Of a DNA stretch of 64,000 nt, positions 23,086-34,820 are shown piece after piece. Below the pieces are notes generated by a model, which was given only the letters and a program-made list of their open reading frames with translations, did not search any database and was not told the origin of the DNA. A program made the position numbers and the translations under genes. The stretch's first letter is position 1, and each line of letters opens with the position of its first letter. Where the stretch lies: positions 2,356,001 to 2,420,000 of the forward strand of contig NC_070561.1 of NCBI RefSeq assembly GCF_026914185.1, read 5' to 3'. Origin of the DNA: Puccinia triticina. Taxonomy: Eukaryota > Basidiomycota > Pucciniomycetes > Pucciniales > Pucciniaceae.

Positions 23086-23925
23086 AAGAATTAATAAATC
23101 GACTCCCAAAAGTCCTTTACATTGCCCGGACCGCCTCTGGATGACTGTCCCTGGTCCGCGGGACCAAATTCTGACCCGCGCAGACACTATTAAATGTGGC
23201 ATGGGCACTATCAACTGTGGCGGAGGCACTATTATCTGTCACGGAGGCAATTAGTAGCAGATATGGCCAAAAGCCCCAGCTGCCTCAGAATTATTTTATG
23301 CTGGTGTGTTACTGCCTTGCAGCTAACCATTTGGGTACAGAGTATTTTATTTCATGATATGAAACTTTGGTGCACTTTGGGGCACTGTGGCAAAGGCTTT
23401 GGCAGATTTCCTTAGTAGGAAATCCATCAAATTAGACCCACAGTAGTACACCCCTTTCCTGGGGTTTCCTACTGCCAAACATTTCACCATGTGACTTTCA
23501 GAGGCTTTCATGCCCACTTTAAAAGTTTGGGGGGCTTTGGGGCACTTTAGCTAAGGCTTTGGCGGATTTCCTTAGTAGGAAATCTGCCAAATTAGACCCA
23601 TAGTAGCACACCCCTTTCTTGGGGTATGCCAATTCCGTGAAGCCCATCAGTTTCTATTCAGATCCTCTGTAAAATTTTGGGGGGCTTTAGGTGCCCCAGT
23701 GTGGAGGTATAAATTATTCTTTATTTTCCAGCATTTTTTGTGAAATTTTATTTTCCATCATTTTTTGTGAAATTAAAATTCCAACTCCCATTCTGGAGAG
23801 TAGAATTAATTTTCCAACTCCCAAAATGCGCGCGGGTCAAACTTTGGTCCCAAGGACCGGGGAAAGACATCCAGAGGCGGTTCGCGCGACGTTAACAACT
23901 TTTGGGAGTCAATTTATTAATTCTT
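23086..23925. mobile_element. 840-bp TIR element with ~100-bp inverted ends
   Basis: Left end AAGAATTAATAAATCGACTC then CCAAAAGT, and further in GGACCGCCTCTGGATG, GGTCC..GGGACCAAA and GACCCGCGC. The right end carries the same series in reverse complement, from GCGCGGGTCAAA to TTGGGAGTCAATTTATTAAT. The interior has a direct repeat of about 170 bp (near 23360-23480 and 23530-23640: GGCACTTTGG, GCAAAGGCTTTGGC, TTTCCTTAGTAGGAAAT). No transposase. It truncates the helicase remnant on its left. Confidence 0.72.
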
Positions 23926-24975
23926 CCCCTTGATGACCAAACTGTTTTGGTCATTGAGGGGAGTAATTCTTGATTACACATCCATTCCGGTCATTGAGGA
24001 CACCCCTTGATGACTTTTTTGATGAAAAAAGCCGGCGGGTACTGCTGGTACCCGCTGTGGTATGCAAAATGGGAAAAATCAAAAGTCTTTTCTTATATTT
24101 ATATTTACTCATAGAAGGCCTCTAACTAAGAAGTAGACTCCATAATCAGATTCTACGGCCAAATTAACCCCCAGTCACCACTGAAAGTGTAACTGGAGCC
24201 CCACTGCACTGGAAGTTAGACCCTCCGGACAACCTGTAGCACCCTGTCACATGCTTCAAGTCACCTTTCCCACTATACACATACACGCACATACATTTCC
24301 CTGCTCTATTCTATCTCCACTACATATATTAGTTTGTCTTTGTTTGCTATGGGAATGACATCATTCAGCACTGCCCCTGCAGTCTGTGCCATTGTTTTCC
24401 GCATTCTAGAACTTTCACCTCCACTTTTGTTTGATTTTATTGCATCACATGCCATTGTTTCCCGCATCATGCATGCACTCCTTGAATAAATTGTACACAG
24501 CCCAGGCCAGCCAAAATGCCTCACTGGGGCTGCCCTGGAGCTAAAATCCCTCACATTTGTCTATATAAGGAGCTCTCTCCCCCCCATTTGTAGTTCCTCA
24601 GTTTATTCCTCACCAGTGATTCACTCACCACCTTGTACAACATACGACTATACTCATAACAACCCTTACATATCAATAAAAACTCTGTATATGGTGTCTC
24701 AAAAAAACTCATCTTGAGAATACCACTCCTATCACCTAATTAAAACTTGCCAAGCTGAGCTTGGTGGGTCTTGTAGCTGGTAGTATAGAAGGGCAGAGCT
24801 TGAAACTCCTTCATCCCCTTCTCCATTCAGCAAAAGGGTTTCACAACCACTTTTGAGTCTTACACCGCCAAAAGACCTGTGGTACCCGCCAGGCGGTGCT
24901 GGGTGCCTGTTTTTGGCAGAAATTGTGTGGGTACCGGTGGTGTAAATGGTACCCTGGTCCATTTTGACATTCTCT
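23926..24975. repeat. Fragments of the TAGAGAATGTCAA element family around an AT-rich core
   Basis: 23926-24060 matches the satellite interior and GGTACCCGC zone of the element at 14596-15456, and 24875-24975 matches its end (GCACCCAGC-like, GGTACCGGTGG, ending TTGACATTCTCTA at about 24964-24976). Between them, 24234-24735 has LTR-like features (start TGTAGCACCC, TATATAAGG near 24562, AATAAAAAC near 24676) but no matching copy or target duplication. This looks like one decayed element broken by a later insertion. Confidence 0.5.
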
Positions 24976-25433
24976 ACAACCACCCTTATATTTGCAAATA
25001 ACCACTGAAATCAATATATCAACTATCACGTACCTGTTGCCAAACAGATTCATATGGAACAAACCAGTCACCAGGGGAGTTTAAAGCAATCCAAAGGGTT
25101 CTGTCCTCAAATGGATCTTGTGAGAGGGAGTGAAGGATAAGCCAGAAAACCATCATTTGAGCATTTTCAGCAGCAGTTGGTGGTAATTTGCTGTTACGAT
25201 TTCAGCTCAACAGGAGGCAACAAAGGGGGAGGGACTATCTGGGGTAACTGATAGGACCAAGGAGCATAGAAGGAGGTTTATTGGGGCTCAGAATAAATGA
25301 TTTTATTTGTTATCTGAGGAGCGGACACATAAACACAACTAGAGAGCCCCCTGCACAGGATCCAGAGGGGGCCTAAAAGCATGTGACACAAGACAACAGG
25401 AACACAACATGTACTGGGACTAGGACTGGTACT

Positions 25434-25444
25434 GGGACAGGAAT

Positions 25445-25494
<50 letters not shown>

Positions 25495-25546
25495 AGACAG
25501 GGACAGGGACAGGGACAGGGACAAGGACAAGAAAGGAACAGGAACA
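25434..25546. repeat. (GGGACA)n minisatellite
   Basis: About 17 near-perfect six-base units GGGACA, with AGAGAC and AAGGAC variants toward the right end and GGAACA units just after. Because the unit is six bases, both strands stay open across it, giving artefactual repetitive reading frames (GTGTGT and CPCPCP types). Confidence 0.95.
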
Positions 25547-26740
25547 GGAACAGGATATTGGCCACTTGGTCAGAAAGGAAGGATGTGAGCAGACAAGGTG
25601 GCCAGAATTCTGACATTTGCTACCAGAATCAATGGATTTTATCAAATTGGGGCAGGCAGATCAATGTGTTCCTTTGATGTTTTGGCCATCATGGTGGATT
25701 TTGAGATTATAGTATGAGGAAGCTTGGCAATCTTTGAACACAAAAAGAATTTGTAAGTCAATCCGTTAAATTATATAAAGAAAACCAAGACATTCTCAGT
25801 GCCATCTTTGCAAGGCACTATCTTCTTCTCTTCCTTTGACTTCAACAAACAAGCAGCTGCCTGTTTATTTTATTCATCCAAGTTTTACCCATATTGTAAA
25901 TAGATTTGGATTTAACACTGATAGAAGTAGTTTTTTGGGTCAGATTCAACCTTTTAAACATTATATCCTACTGAATAAAATCAAAACAGTAAAATAGAAA
26001 AAAGGTTCAATTCTCATGGCATATAATAAAAAGCGGGAACAATGGCTGAAAGACAGACCTGGGGTGCAGGCGTAGAGGTTGAGGATGAAAAATCAGTGTT
26101 AAGCAAAAGATGGGACTGGAGGGCTCCTTGGGAATTGGCTTGGGTAGGAACAAATCCTGGGTTCAAATAGTTTTTTTTTTGCGGGCTGATTGTCAGAGTG
26201 GGACAGGAGTGGGGTGGGAAGGAGTGTGGTCTGAGTTTCCAATCATATGGAATACTTGTTCTGGGGTGAGTTCTTGGAACATGTTTGAAATTTCAGCTTA
26301 GGTAGATTTTGGGAGTGGGGGGAATAACTACCTAGAGGCTGAGTAATACTGTGAAGACACATGTAGGTCAAGCTGTAGGTGGATTTTTCAGACACCCGCT
26401 TTTCAGCGCGCAGAAGCGCAGTATTACTCTGTGCTTCAAACATGCAAACAGCAAATCAACCAAAAGAATAGCAGTGCAGTACGCTATCCGCACTATTTCG
26501 GAAAAAAGCCCCTAAAAGCAGTAAAAAGCGGCTCCAGCCGCTATACCTATTTTGGGGCACTATTTTGTAGCAAAAGCGGGAAAAAATTGCTGCGCTACGC
26601 GGAGGCCTTATTTGGTGTAGTGGTATTTTTTCTGTGCTACTTCTGAAAATAGTGGTCCCCTGCTACCTGCTAATAGCAGGTAGCCGCTGCGCTGCACTAT
26701 TTTGCTGCTTTTTGTAGTGTAGCGCAGCACTTGTGGTGTT
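25547..26740. other. Non-coding stretch with GTAGCGC-type repeats
   Basis: No gene is recognised. From about 26400 to 26740 the sequence is full of GCGCTAC/GTAGCGC and GCAGCG motifs, with a palindrome CTACCTGCTAATAGCAGGTAG near 26660. A related TAGCGCTAAT-rich patch follows the secreted-protein paralogue at 46880-47060. This appears to be a decayed foldback family. Confidence 0.45.
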
Positions 26741-26747
26741 ACTGCCA

Positions 26748-27385
26748 GACACTCTTGATTGAGAGTGTCTGACGGACATCATTGGTTTCCAAACCGTGAT
26801 AGGGCTGCAACATCAGTCCCGGGCTCACTGGGGCCATTTCTACCCCCAACAGGTGGGTGGGGATTTGGATGGGGATAGCGGGTATGTCAGGGCGGTACCC
26901 GGGTGTGACCATTCATTTGGGGAAAATCAGGTACCCGGACACTGCCGCACAGTTATGAAGTGGTACCTACCAACGGGTCCCGGGTACCACCCAAGGAGTA
27001 CCCCTTTGCCATCTTTACAACCGATGAAATATGAACCCAAGGGGGGTACCTTGGATTTACATTTCATCAGTTGAGATCAACCAAGTTTAACTTGCATCCC
27101 AGTTTCACTGGGATGATGTCAGCCCAGCCAATTTTTCTGGAAGCGCGTTTGTTGGACACTCTCAACTGAGAGCTTCCAATGAACACCAAAGGAACACCAT
27201 CCATTGAACACTCAATTACAAGTGTCTGATGGACACCAAAGATACACTGTCCATTGGACACTCTCAATTGAGAGTGTCCAATGGAAACCAGAAAATATAA
27301 CTCCTTGGACACTATCAATCAAGACTTGAGAGCTTCCAATTGGTTGAGACTCAGAGTGCCCAATTGTTCAAGAGTGTCCAATCTT
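26748..27385. repeat. Dispersed GGACACTCTC..GAGAGTGTCC palindromes and GGTACCCG repeats
   Basis: The 24-base palindrome core AGACACTCTTGATTGAGAGT (26748) recurs with variation at about 27154, 27208, 27256, 27305 and 27370, while 26880-27010 is rich in GGTACCCGG. Spacing is 40-60 bases. The design, a unit that is itself a palindrome, resembles the satellites at 2603 and 56350. Confidence 0.65.
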
Positions 27386-27686
27386 GAGAGTACAACTTGA
27401 TCAAGTTTTCTGTAATGAATGATGAGGGCAGTATATCTCACCTGGGTGCAGGTTTTGTGTGTACTTGGTTGGGAGAGCAGGTGGATGAGGTCAAGGTGCT
27501 GATATTGTGTTCAATTCCTATTTCTGGGTAAAATCTGAGAGAGCTTGAGAGACAACAAGTGAGAGGGAATAGGAGGAAAAAGAGAAAATCAAAGAACAGG
27601 GCTGTCAAACTATTGGTATCAGCCTTTGACACAGAGAAGCTCTTGGATGGTATGCAGGCTGAGTGAAGAGCGGACCAAAAAAATAC

Positions 27687-28502
27687 TAGGGATGGCATCA
27701 GGTACCCGCTACCTGTTTGCAGGTACCTGCTTTCAGGAGAAGGTACCCGGTTTCCAACATCAGTGAAATTTCAGGCAGATACCTGCACCCGCCACGTCCC
27801 ACTGGTACCTGCGTGCAAAGTGCCATCCCTACAGGGTAGGGATGGTGCTGGGACCTGTTGGCAGGTACCTTTTGCCTGTAGGTGGATAACTATCTGGTGT
27901 GGCGGGTACCTGCCTGTCATCTGGCAAGTAAAACCTTTCTACCCCTTAGATAGTTGGATCATTTTTTTACTACACCATCTGCACTCATACCAAGTTTCAC
28001 ATATGTTTCACTTTCATTTCCCTTGCTATTAACATTTGCTTTATGCTTCTATCTAGTGACACTAGTATGATAGAGCTTATAAGTTGTACTCACTGGATTC
28101 TATAGTTCCTGAGACTTTCAGAAGAGAAAAAAATAACAACATTGTTTCATTTACTCATTCCTCTTTATTTGAAGATACTTCAACATATCACTGCTTCAGA
28201 GAGCCAGATCTCTTCATATCAACAAATCACCGTCTGGATCTCTAAGCCTGAACTTCTCAAAACTTATCAACAGTTGGGACCTGGGTGTGAACTCCTTGGA
28301 TCCAATCAAAACCCGTCTACAACTTGCAAGCCACTGGAAAATCCCAGTCAACTTCCCTTGAGTGGATTTCAATCACTCCGGAGTAGCCCACCGCTGACAC
28401 TGCCAGCGGGTGCGGGTTGCAGGTGCAGTTGTCTGAATTTTGGGAACATTTGGGCAGGTACCCGCACCTGCCATGGGTACCCAGGTGCAAAGTGCCATCT
28501 CT
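27687..28502. mobile_element. TAGGGATGGC-type TIR elements (hAT-like MITEs), two nested or adjacent
   Basis: TAGGGATGGCATC (27687) pairs with GTGCCATCCCTA ending at 27831. A second TAGGGATGGTGC starts at 27837 and pairs with GTGCCATCTCTA ending at 28502. Both interiors begin and end with GCAGGTACC/GGTACCTGC blocks. The TIR resembles ends known in hAT-type MITEs, but I find no convincing 8-bp target duplication, so nesting or partial deletion is likely. Confidence 0.55.
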
Positions 28503-28964
28503 AAAACAGATCCAAAGTGCATATGAAAATACAAGTTCTGATGCAGCACTTGCAGCTGATATGGCTAGATAGTATTGGGCCATTCTAGCCAAAATTGGAA
28601 AATATTGTTGTCAACAACTCAAGTAAGCAATTATCATAGTAACTTTGTGCGCAGGGTCTTCTTTCAGATATCTCTTCATCTCCGCTTCAATTGTTTTGAC
28701 TTTGTTATCTCTGTTGAATTCAATCACAGTTTTTGAAGTAGGATCTGGTGTTAGGTTGAGGAGAGTTTTGATTCCTCTTCATGGTGCAGCAGCTGCAGGG
28801 AGATGTTCTGAGGGTTTGAGGAGCAGTCAGTGTTGCTGGTGACCCAAAATAAAAAGAAGAACACCTGGGTGTTTTGGTGTCTACCCAGGTCAGCTTGGAT
28901 ACAGGCGTCCAGATGAGCCTCACCCCCCATCCTGACCCCCAGGTTACACCTTTACCCAAGCCTG

Positions 28965-29060
28965 CTTGAATGTTTTTTTTTTTGAAAGTTGGTGTTCAAT
29001 AAAAGCCTTGAACACCAACTCACAAAAGTACATGCAAGTCATGCATGGCCAACTTTGAAT
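28965..29060. repeat. Truncated copy of the GGGTTTCAAAGTTGGCCA MITE
   Basis: This stretch shares GTACATGCAAGTCATGCATG and GGCCAACTTTGAATCCC with the right end of the element at 33002-33220, and GTTGGTGTTCA with its interior. The left end is missing. The flanking 28503-28964 and 29061-29578 hold no recognised gene. Confidence 0.6.
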
Positions 29061-29578
29061 CCCCCTGATATACAACAGGCCACCAGGAGCAATTTCCTTT
29101 CCAGAAATTCTCAAAAGATCTGGAACTATTTGCTATAAGAGGCTGCACCTTAAGCCACCCAGACAAAAGCCATATTTGTTCCAAACCAACTTCATTCTTC
29201 CGTATAGGACTGCCATCAATTTTTGCCCGATATTAGCCTGAAATCCCTTTCCCCATGTAGTCAAGTTGGTGGCAATTTTGCAAGTTGTTGGCTTGATACA
29301 TGTAGACAGATACATAATGCATAAGTGCTTAATAAAGAATGGAAGCATGCACAATCCATACCCAGAAGACCAAAATGTGCCACCCCAGGTATGTTCCAAA
29401 TCTTGTGAGAAAAAAACCCTGTTTTGTTCTTGGGCCTACCAACTTGTAGTTGATATCTCGTGGTTTCTGTAGAGACCAAAAATGTACAGTACACATGTGT
29501 AGGGTCATATTGAGCCATCCATCTTAGCAGTCAGAGTTCAAGAAGTATTTTGCAGGCGCGGGGCTACAGAGAAGAGGG

Positions 29579-30406
29579 TTAGGGCAGTATGTGAGGGAAA
29601 GGGCGACAGTCGCGTAGGGAGGCGAGCTTGAAATTTGCGCCTCCAACCTGAAAATTTTAGACCCATGAATCAGCCCAGCGAAAAGAAGGAGTGGAAGATG
29701 TAAGCAACGAAGCTGTAGGTATCGCTGGGACACAACTGACCTGCTCGACCATCACGTCAATCCTGTCGTTATCACTCATGTCGAGCTAGACAAGATTCGA
29801 GAAAGCGGGAAATTGAATTCAGCGATAATCTCGAGAGGCAAGGAAGGGAAAAAGATTCGAAAGCGCACATCGAGTGGGGTATCCTGCGATGTCAAACAAC
29901 GGTGGGTCAGTCTCAAAACCAAATAGGCCAACGTCTATCGTAAACTTTGTGTGAAATTGCTTACATCTGGCTTAACCCTATCATCGGAGACAACAAATGA
30001 TGATAGGCACAAAAGGTCAGCAAACAGTTAATCAGTCAGTAATTTGATTCTAGGTGAAACGGATCAAGTTTTTCTGATGAAGCTCACTTGACACCATCAA
30101 AGATAAACCGTATTGTAGTGGGATCATGTCCGATTCGGTTTGCGTAGACGTCCATCAGTTTGCCGAGTTTGGTTGTAGTTTTGATCTTGAAAAACACTTC
30201 TTGCGAGTTGCGATCAACGACTTTAATCTAACATGCCATAGCAGAGAAGCCGTATTGAAGCAGACCGCAGGTCAGATAGAGCCAGTTGCTGAGACAGACT
30301 GCAGAAGAAAGCGAGCGATCGGGGAACCTTGAAGAGAGTAGATAAGTGAAGAGACAAAACTAACGTTAATGTGTTCGGGCTGTTGGCTTTGCTCGTTGTC
30401 AGACAT
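29579..30406 (-). CDS. SMT3: SUMO (small ubiquitin-like modifier) precursor
   Basis: Six exons with consistent phases give 107 residues. Exon 1 30406-30365 (MSDNEQSQQPEHIN); exon 2 30227-30088 (IKVVDRNSQEVFFKIKTTTK, LGKLMDVYANRIGHDPTTIR, FIFDGV); exon 3 29977-29965, only 13 nt (VKPD); exon 4 29883-29869, 15 nt (DTPLD); exon 5 29785-29741 (LDMSDNDRIDVMVEQ); exon 6 29647-29579 (VGG then a 19-residue tail). The beta-grasp fold signature and the terminal Gly-Gly, which SUMO protease exposes before conjugation, are all present. Introns are 81-137 bp with GT-AG ends. The long removable tail after GG is longer than usual. Start is the only ATG in frame, with MSDNE typical of fungal SUMO. Confidence 0.93.
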
Positions 30407-33001
30407 CTTTCCGGATGAATAAGATGGATATGATCTGAGAGCGTTAGTGGGTTGATTGGGAGGATGAAGGTGAAGATTTTTCGAGGCTATCAAATTTGAA
30501 CGCGAAGTCGTTTCAAGCGTGAGGGGATTTGGGCGAAAGTCAGGCTGTCACAGGCTCGGCGATTGAAGAGAGTTTTGACTAACGAGGGGGGCTTGCCGAT
30601 ACCCCGCCCAGCAGAACCTGCCAGGGTTTTCGACGCGACGCCAGCGCACTCCCGCGCACGCCCGCAGTCATGAACGCGCCCACATTTTTCATAGGAGCAA
30701 AGGACTTTAGGACAGTTCATATTTGACTGTGACCGCTGCTTGGTTGCTTATGTAGCGCTGCTTGCTGGTTTTAAAAACCCATTAACTTGCCAGCCAAATT
30801 GGCTTGAGCTTTTAAGTCAAAACCTTAAATGCTCTGCTGGTTTGAAATTTTCCTGTTGCTGAATAATTTCAAGTGTGAACCGTCCTAATTGATATCTATG
30901 GTGGGCCTGAAGAGATATTTACGGATATGAATCTCCGAAGACCAGGGTATTGTGGCTCAGGTGAGTTGATGCACAGATGATGGATTCATACTCTCCGAGG
31001 TCATGCTGGCAGTGGCACCGTGGCTGCGGCCAGTCTCAGGATGCGTAGCCCCAGGCCGCGTTTGTCAGCGGTATACATATTGCAAACGTACACGGGCGGC
31101 GCTGTTCGAGGCCTGTAGTACGGCGATTTTGCTGCCTTGCCCTTCTGGATTCCTTCAATCAGTTTTGGTGATTTGGCCTCAAAAATGTGGGCAAGAGTGT
31201 CCATCAGTGCTGTGAATAAAAGTACATCACAGGAGCAGGTCAACGTTCTGTTGACACTCCGCCTTTGCGTCCTTTCCTCCGCAGGGGACAACGTTCTGAC
31301 GCGGTCAGAAATTACCACGAAAGGGTTGGTTGGCGTGGTTTTGGTTGTCACAACAGCATCCCGGCGAAGAGGGGCGGGCGCGCCGACGTTGTTGGATCAA
31401 CAAGAGTTCTGCACCTTTGTTTGCCAATCACTCCAGTGACGTTAAGTTGACACCTTTCCCTCTGCGCTCTAGAAGCGCGTCAAGGGATTGAGCCCACAAC
31501 TTTGGCAACAGGTCAATCCCGTAGGTGCCAATTGGCAACCAAGGGCTCAAACCCACAGCTAATTCTTCCCATGAGGCTCCCTTCCAAGGAGCTTCTTCCC
31601 AGTTACACTACACAACACTATTTATACCTATCAAGTGGAATTGCACACTTAATACCTAAGCAAACCAGTTTGCTTCCACCGTTCCACAAAAAAAACATTG
31701 AAGGTAAAAAAAAATCAAAATCAAGCTGTCTTCTCAAACGCTCACTTGGCAAAGCATTTTTGCAGGTGGGCGCAGGAAATCAAAAAAAAAGTTTCTGCAA
31801 CCTGAGCATCCAGAACCGGTTGGTCAGACCATACTGTTCTAGCAACACCCAAGTTGGGGGACCTTGCTGTTGAGGAGAATTTTTGGTTAATGAAATTTTC
31901 TTTTTGACATTTTGTCAAGACATCCCAGGAACCCAAGCATCCTATTGACAATTGCATCCTCAAAGCGTTGTTTGGACGCTTGAGTAGGCTGTCCTTGCAA
32001 CCCAAGCATCCTATCAATCGCATGGCTTCAGCAAATGACCTACAGACACCGCTGAAAGTGTCAGGATAACCCAGGTATCCCAAGAAGTTAGAATGGCTGG
32101 GTTGAGGCCATTGTCTTCTCAAGGCCAAGTCTTCCGTCAAGGGGAATTTGACGTCCTAGAAACCCCAGATGCCGCAATCACCGCGGTTGGCAAGGACATC
32201 AATGAAAAAATTCTGCCTAAAAAGTGTCCTACGGCCAACGAGAAAACCCTAACGTTCCATGGCGGTCTTAGCAGTTGCTAGGACGTGTGATCCCTGCAAC
32301 TGTTTTGGGAATGTAGGAGAGTAATATAAGAGAATGGGTGCAATGGAAAGTGGATTTGTAACTGAACTAAAGCTGCATCAAAAAGGACAGAGAGAAAAAT
32401 CAATATAAATCACAACATCACTGCGTAAATTAATTTGTTGGACACGCCAGGCCAACAAGTGCTTGGACTGGAATTGCCCAACAAGTTCTGCAGTTTGGCA
32501 CCGCCAGGCTGCTGAACTCGTTGGAGCAAGTTGGTCCGATCACTCATTGGACAAGCAAGTCCGACAAGTTACAGCCATTCTTGAAAAGCTTGCGGTTGGG
32601 TAGGCCCAAATTTTGGACTGCTATTTTCAGCCTCAAAGCCTGTATAGCCCCTGTATGACAGGCTGCATACAGTAATGTGATTGTAAGAAAATCACTACTT
32701 TCTTTGTTTTTAACTTTGGGGCCTCAAGGGTTGGACCATTGGAATCCTGGACCAATTTTACACTGATCAGACCCTTTGCCACATCCCCCCCTGCCCTGTG
32801 GCCCGCGCGGCACCCTCATCAAGCCAAACAGCCGCCCAAAGGGATTTTGACTGCCTGTACGTACAAGTGAAGCTGTACAGGCCTGTGGCTGAAATAAAAA
32901 AAATCTTTTTTCGGCCTCAAGCCTGCAAGCTTTTTGAGAATGGCTGTACTTCATGAAGTGCATCTTGAATCTTGAGCTTGAGATGTGAGACGGATGATAG
33001 G
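30407..33001. other. SUMO gene upstream region and repeat debris
   Basis: The first 300 bases are presumably the SUMO promoter; no TATA box is evident. A minus-strand frame at 31001-31351 has no recognised domain. Near 31465-31560, two B-box-like motifs on the minus strand (GGGCTCAATCCC, GGGTTTGAGCCC) suggest tRNA-derived repeat sequence. From 32440 to 32600 a CCAACAAGT-rich patch repeats several times. No dependable gene. Confidence 0.4.
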
Positions 33002-33220
33002 GGGTTTCAAAGTTGGCCAGATCCGACTTGCATGCACTTTTGCAAGTCAGTGTTCAAGTTCATTCTTGAACACTGAGTTGTGAAAGTGCATGCAAGTCAC
33101 ATTGTACTACACCCCCCAAACCTGCTTGAAGGTTTTTTTGAATGTTGGTGCTGAGGCAAATTCTTGAAAACCAACTTGCAACAGTACATGCAAGTCATGC
33201 ATGGCCAACTTTGAATTCCC
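33002..33220. mobile_element. 219-bp MITE, termini GGGTTTCAAAGTTGGCCA
   Basis: Left end GGGTTTCAAAGTTGGCCAGA then GACTTGCATGCAC; right end in complement GGGAATTCAAAGTTGGCCAT then GACTTGCATGTAC. The interior has a perfect 11-bp hairpin CAGTGTTCAAG / CTTGAACACTG. A partial copy lies at 28965-29060. No open frame. Confidence 0.72.
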
Positions 33221-33321
33221 TTAATCTTGAGGGCTTGATCTTGATAACTGGTCACTTTAATCTTGAGTCTTCATCTGCATCTTGAACCATGGACCGTCTG
33301 TACCATTTTGCTCACCACAAT

Positions 33322-33601
33322 GGTGAAACTGATACTTTACATGTATTGTGTATTGTGCAGCATCATATTGAAATGCATGTATTTTTTGTGTCTCTTTTTT
33401 TGAATACAATTGACCTTATTTTTGAAAAGCCTACTGGACTGTCCAATACAGTGTATTTCAATGTGTATTGGTGAAAATACATGTGTATATTATCTGTATT
33501 GTATCATATTTTGACATATTTAGCTTCCAATACAATACACAGTTTTGGAAAACTGTGTATTGCAAATACAGACACAATACATGTATTGTATCAGTTTCAC
33601 C
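33322..33601. mobile_element. 280-bp AT-rich MITE, termini GGTGAAACTGATAC
   Basis: GGTGAAACTGATACTTTACA then TGTATTGTGTATTG at the left is mirrored by CAATACATGTATTGTATCAG then TTTCACC at the right. The interior is full of TGTATTG/CAATACA, including ACACAGTTTTGGAAAACTGTGT. No gene and no clear target duplication. Confidence 0.7.
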
Positions 33602-33639
33602 GTTGGCTCCCTTGAGGAGGGACTTAGCTAAGTTAGACT

Positions 33640-34188
33640 GAATGATGATTACACCACGGTTCATGCCGGATGTCCATGGGACACCCTTTTGGAGATGTCC
33701 CTGGACATCCGGCTCTTGCAGGGCAGGAAGCATCCGCGGGATGTTACTCTTCATGATGGATACAGATGTATCCCAGCTGAGTATCCACCGGATGGTCTTG
33801 GAGCATCTGCTGGATGTAACCCAATCATCCGCCGGATATCACAAACCATCCGCAGATGGGAAAAATAATTGTCCAGGTGCGCTGGCCTGCAAACCCCTGC
33901 AATGAGCACCAGGCCCTGGGTCGCGTGCGCTAACAAGCGGGGGGGCAGAGGCAATGCAATTGGGGGCCGGGGGCAATCGGGCCCGGGTGCTGCAGTGGTT
34001 GACAAGACTGGGTGTTGAACACCCAACCTGCAGCATCTGAGGTCCCGGGCAGAGGCAGCCCTTCCCCACAGCTACGGCAGGGGGCATGTGTGATTGACAG
34101 CAGCGCACGCGGTTCATATCGAGTGCACACTGGGTTGACATCCATTGGACACTCCAGCCAGAGTGTCCGATGGATGTTGACTCTCAGG
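33640..34188. repeat. CATCCGCnGGATG palindromic repeat region, left flank of the nested insertion
   Basis: Variants of CATCCGCGGGATG, CATCCGCCGGATA and CATCTGCTGGATG recur, with GGACATCCGG and a GGACACTCCAGCCAGAGTGTCC unit at 34147. That last unit is repeated directly after the nested insertion (45672 onward), showing that 34188 and 45664 were once adjacent. Confidence 0.7.
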
Positions 34189-34526
34189 TGTAAGAGCCGA
34201 AGCTCTTCACTGAGCTAAGGCGTTGGCACTGGAGAGACACCGGTCTCCTGGAATTCTGATACCAACGTTGGCTTTGATTTCAAAGGAGCTAGCTCAGGGG
34301 AGACAGTCAGAAGGGTCGAGGTCTCTATTATATACACATGGATGTCAAAGAGAAGAGGAAAAGGAAAGGAGGAAAAGCTCACCTAGCTCAGGGGAGACAG
34401 TCAGAAGGGTCGAGGTCTCTACTGAGCTAGGAGGGGGAGCGGGGATCTTGAGACTATATGTGGTCGAGTGTAATCTTCGTGAACGGCTTGTGAAATCCAC
34501 GGCGCCCGCGGCGCGGGGGTTTTACA
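34189..34526 (-). repeat. 3' LTR of the gag-only element (left copy)
   Basis: 338 bp with TG...CA ends (TGTAAGAGCC ... GGGGTTTTACA), nearly identical to 45321-45658; I count two or three substitutions. Target duplication TCAGG lies at 34184-34188 and 45659-45663. Each LTR contains a direct repeat of a 36-bp block starting AGCTCAGGGGAGACAGTCAG. On the minus strand the purine tract AGAGGGGGAGAC directly precedes it, marking the 3' end of a minus-strand element. Confidence 0.93.
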
Positions 34527-34820
34527 GTCTCCCCCTCTATAATGAGAAGAAAAGAAGGGGAAAATTGAGAAGTTAGATTGGGCAGACGGGACGGAGTGAA
34601 GATGGGGTCGAGATGGTTCAGGGGGTGGAAAGTCGTATTGCGAAGCTGGGTGGGCCCGGGGCGCTCGTTGAAAGGTCGTGTCTTGGCGATGGTGCCGGCG
34701 GCCTGTGATTGTATTGTGCGGGTTGTAGTCGGTGGGGTTGCCGGCTCCGCGGGCGGACACGGGACATTGCAGGTGAAAAAAATCGGGGATTTGGTGTGGA
34801 GCTGGATTTGTATCGTCCGT
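34527..34820 (-). pseudogene. 3' end of the outer element's gag, separated by the inner insertion
   Basis: This is the internal sequence between the outer LTR and the inner element. Read on the minus strand it continues the outer Gag frame with a Pro/His/Arg-rich C-terminus and then the purine tract. It holds no protease, RT or integrase motifs. The inner element's target duplication CCGT (34817-34820) ends it. Confidence 0.7.

Noticed and set aside
24234..24735. Solo LTR
   Set aside because: It has TG...CA ends, a TATA box and a poly(A)-like signal, but no matching copy in the window and no target duplication. Left as a weak possibility inside a repeat entry.
25278..25645. Repetitive open frames rich in Cys-Pro, Val-Pro or Gly-Thr dipeptides on both strands
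   Set aside because: They arise from the six-base (GGGACA)n minisatellite, which stays open in several frames. No start context, splice sites or homology support coding.
31001..31351. 116-codon minus-strand frame upstream of SUMO
   Set aside because: Basic and low in conserved patterns, with no splice partners or recognisable domain. Cannot be supported as a gene.
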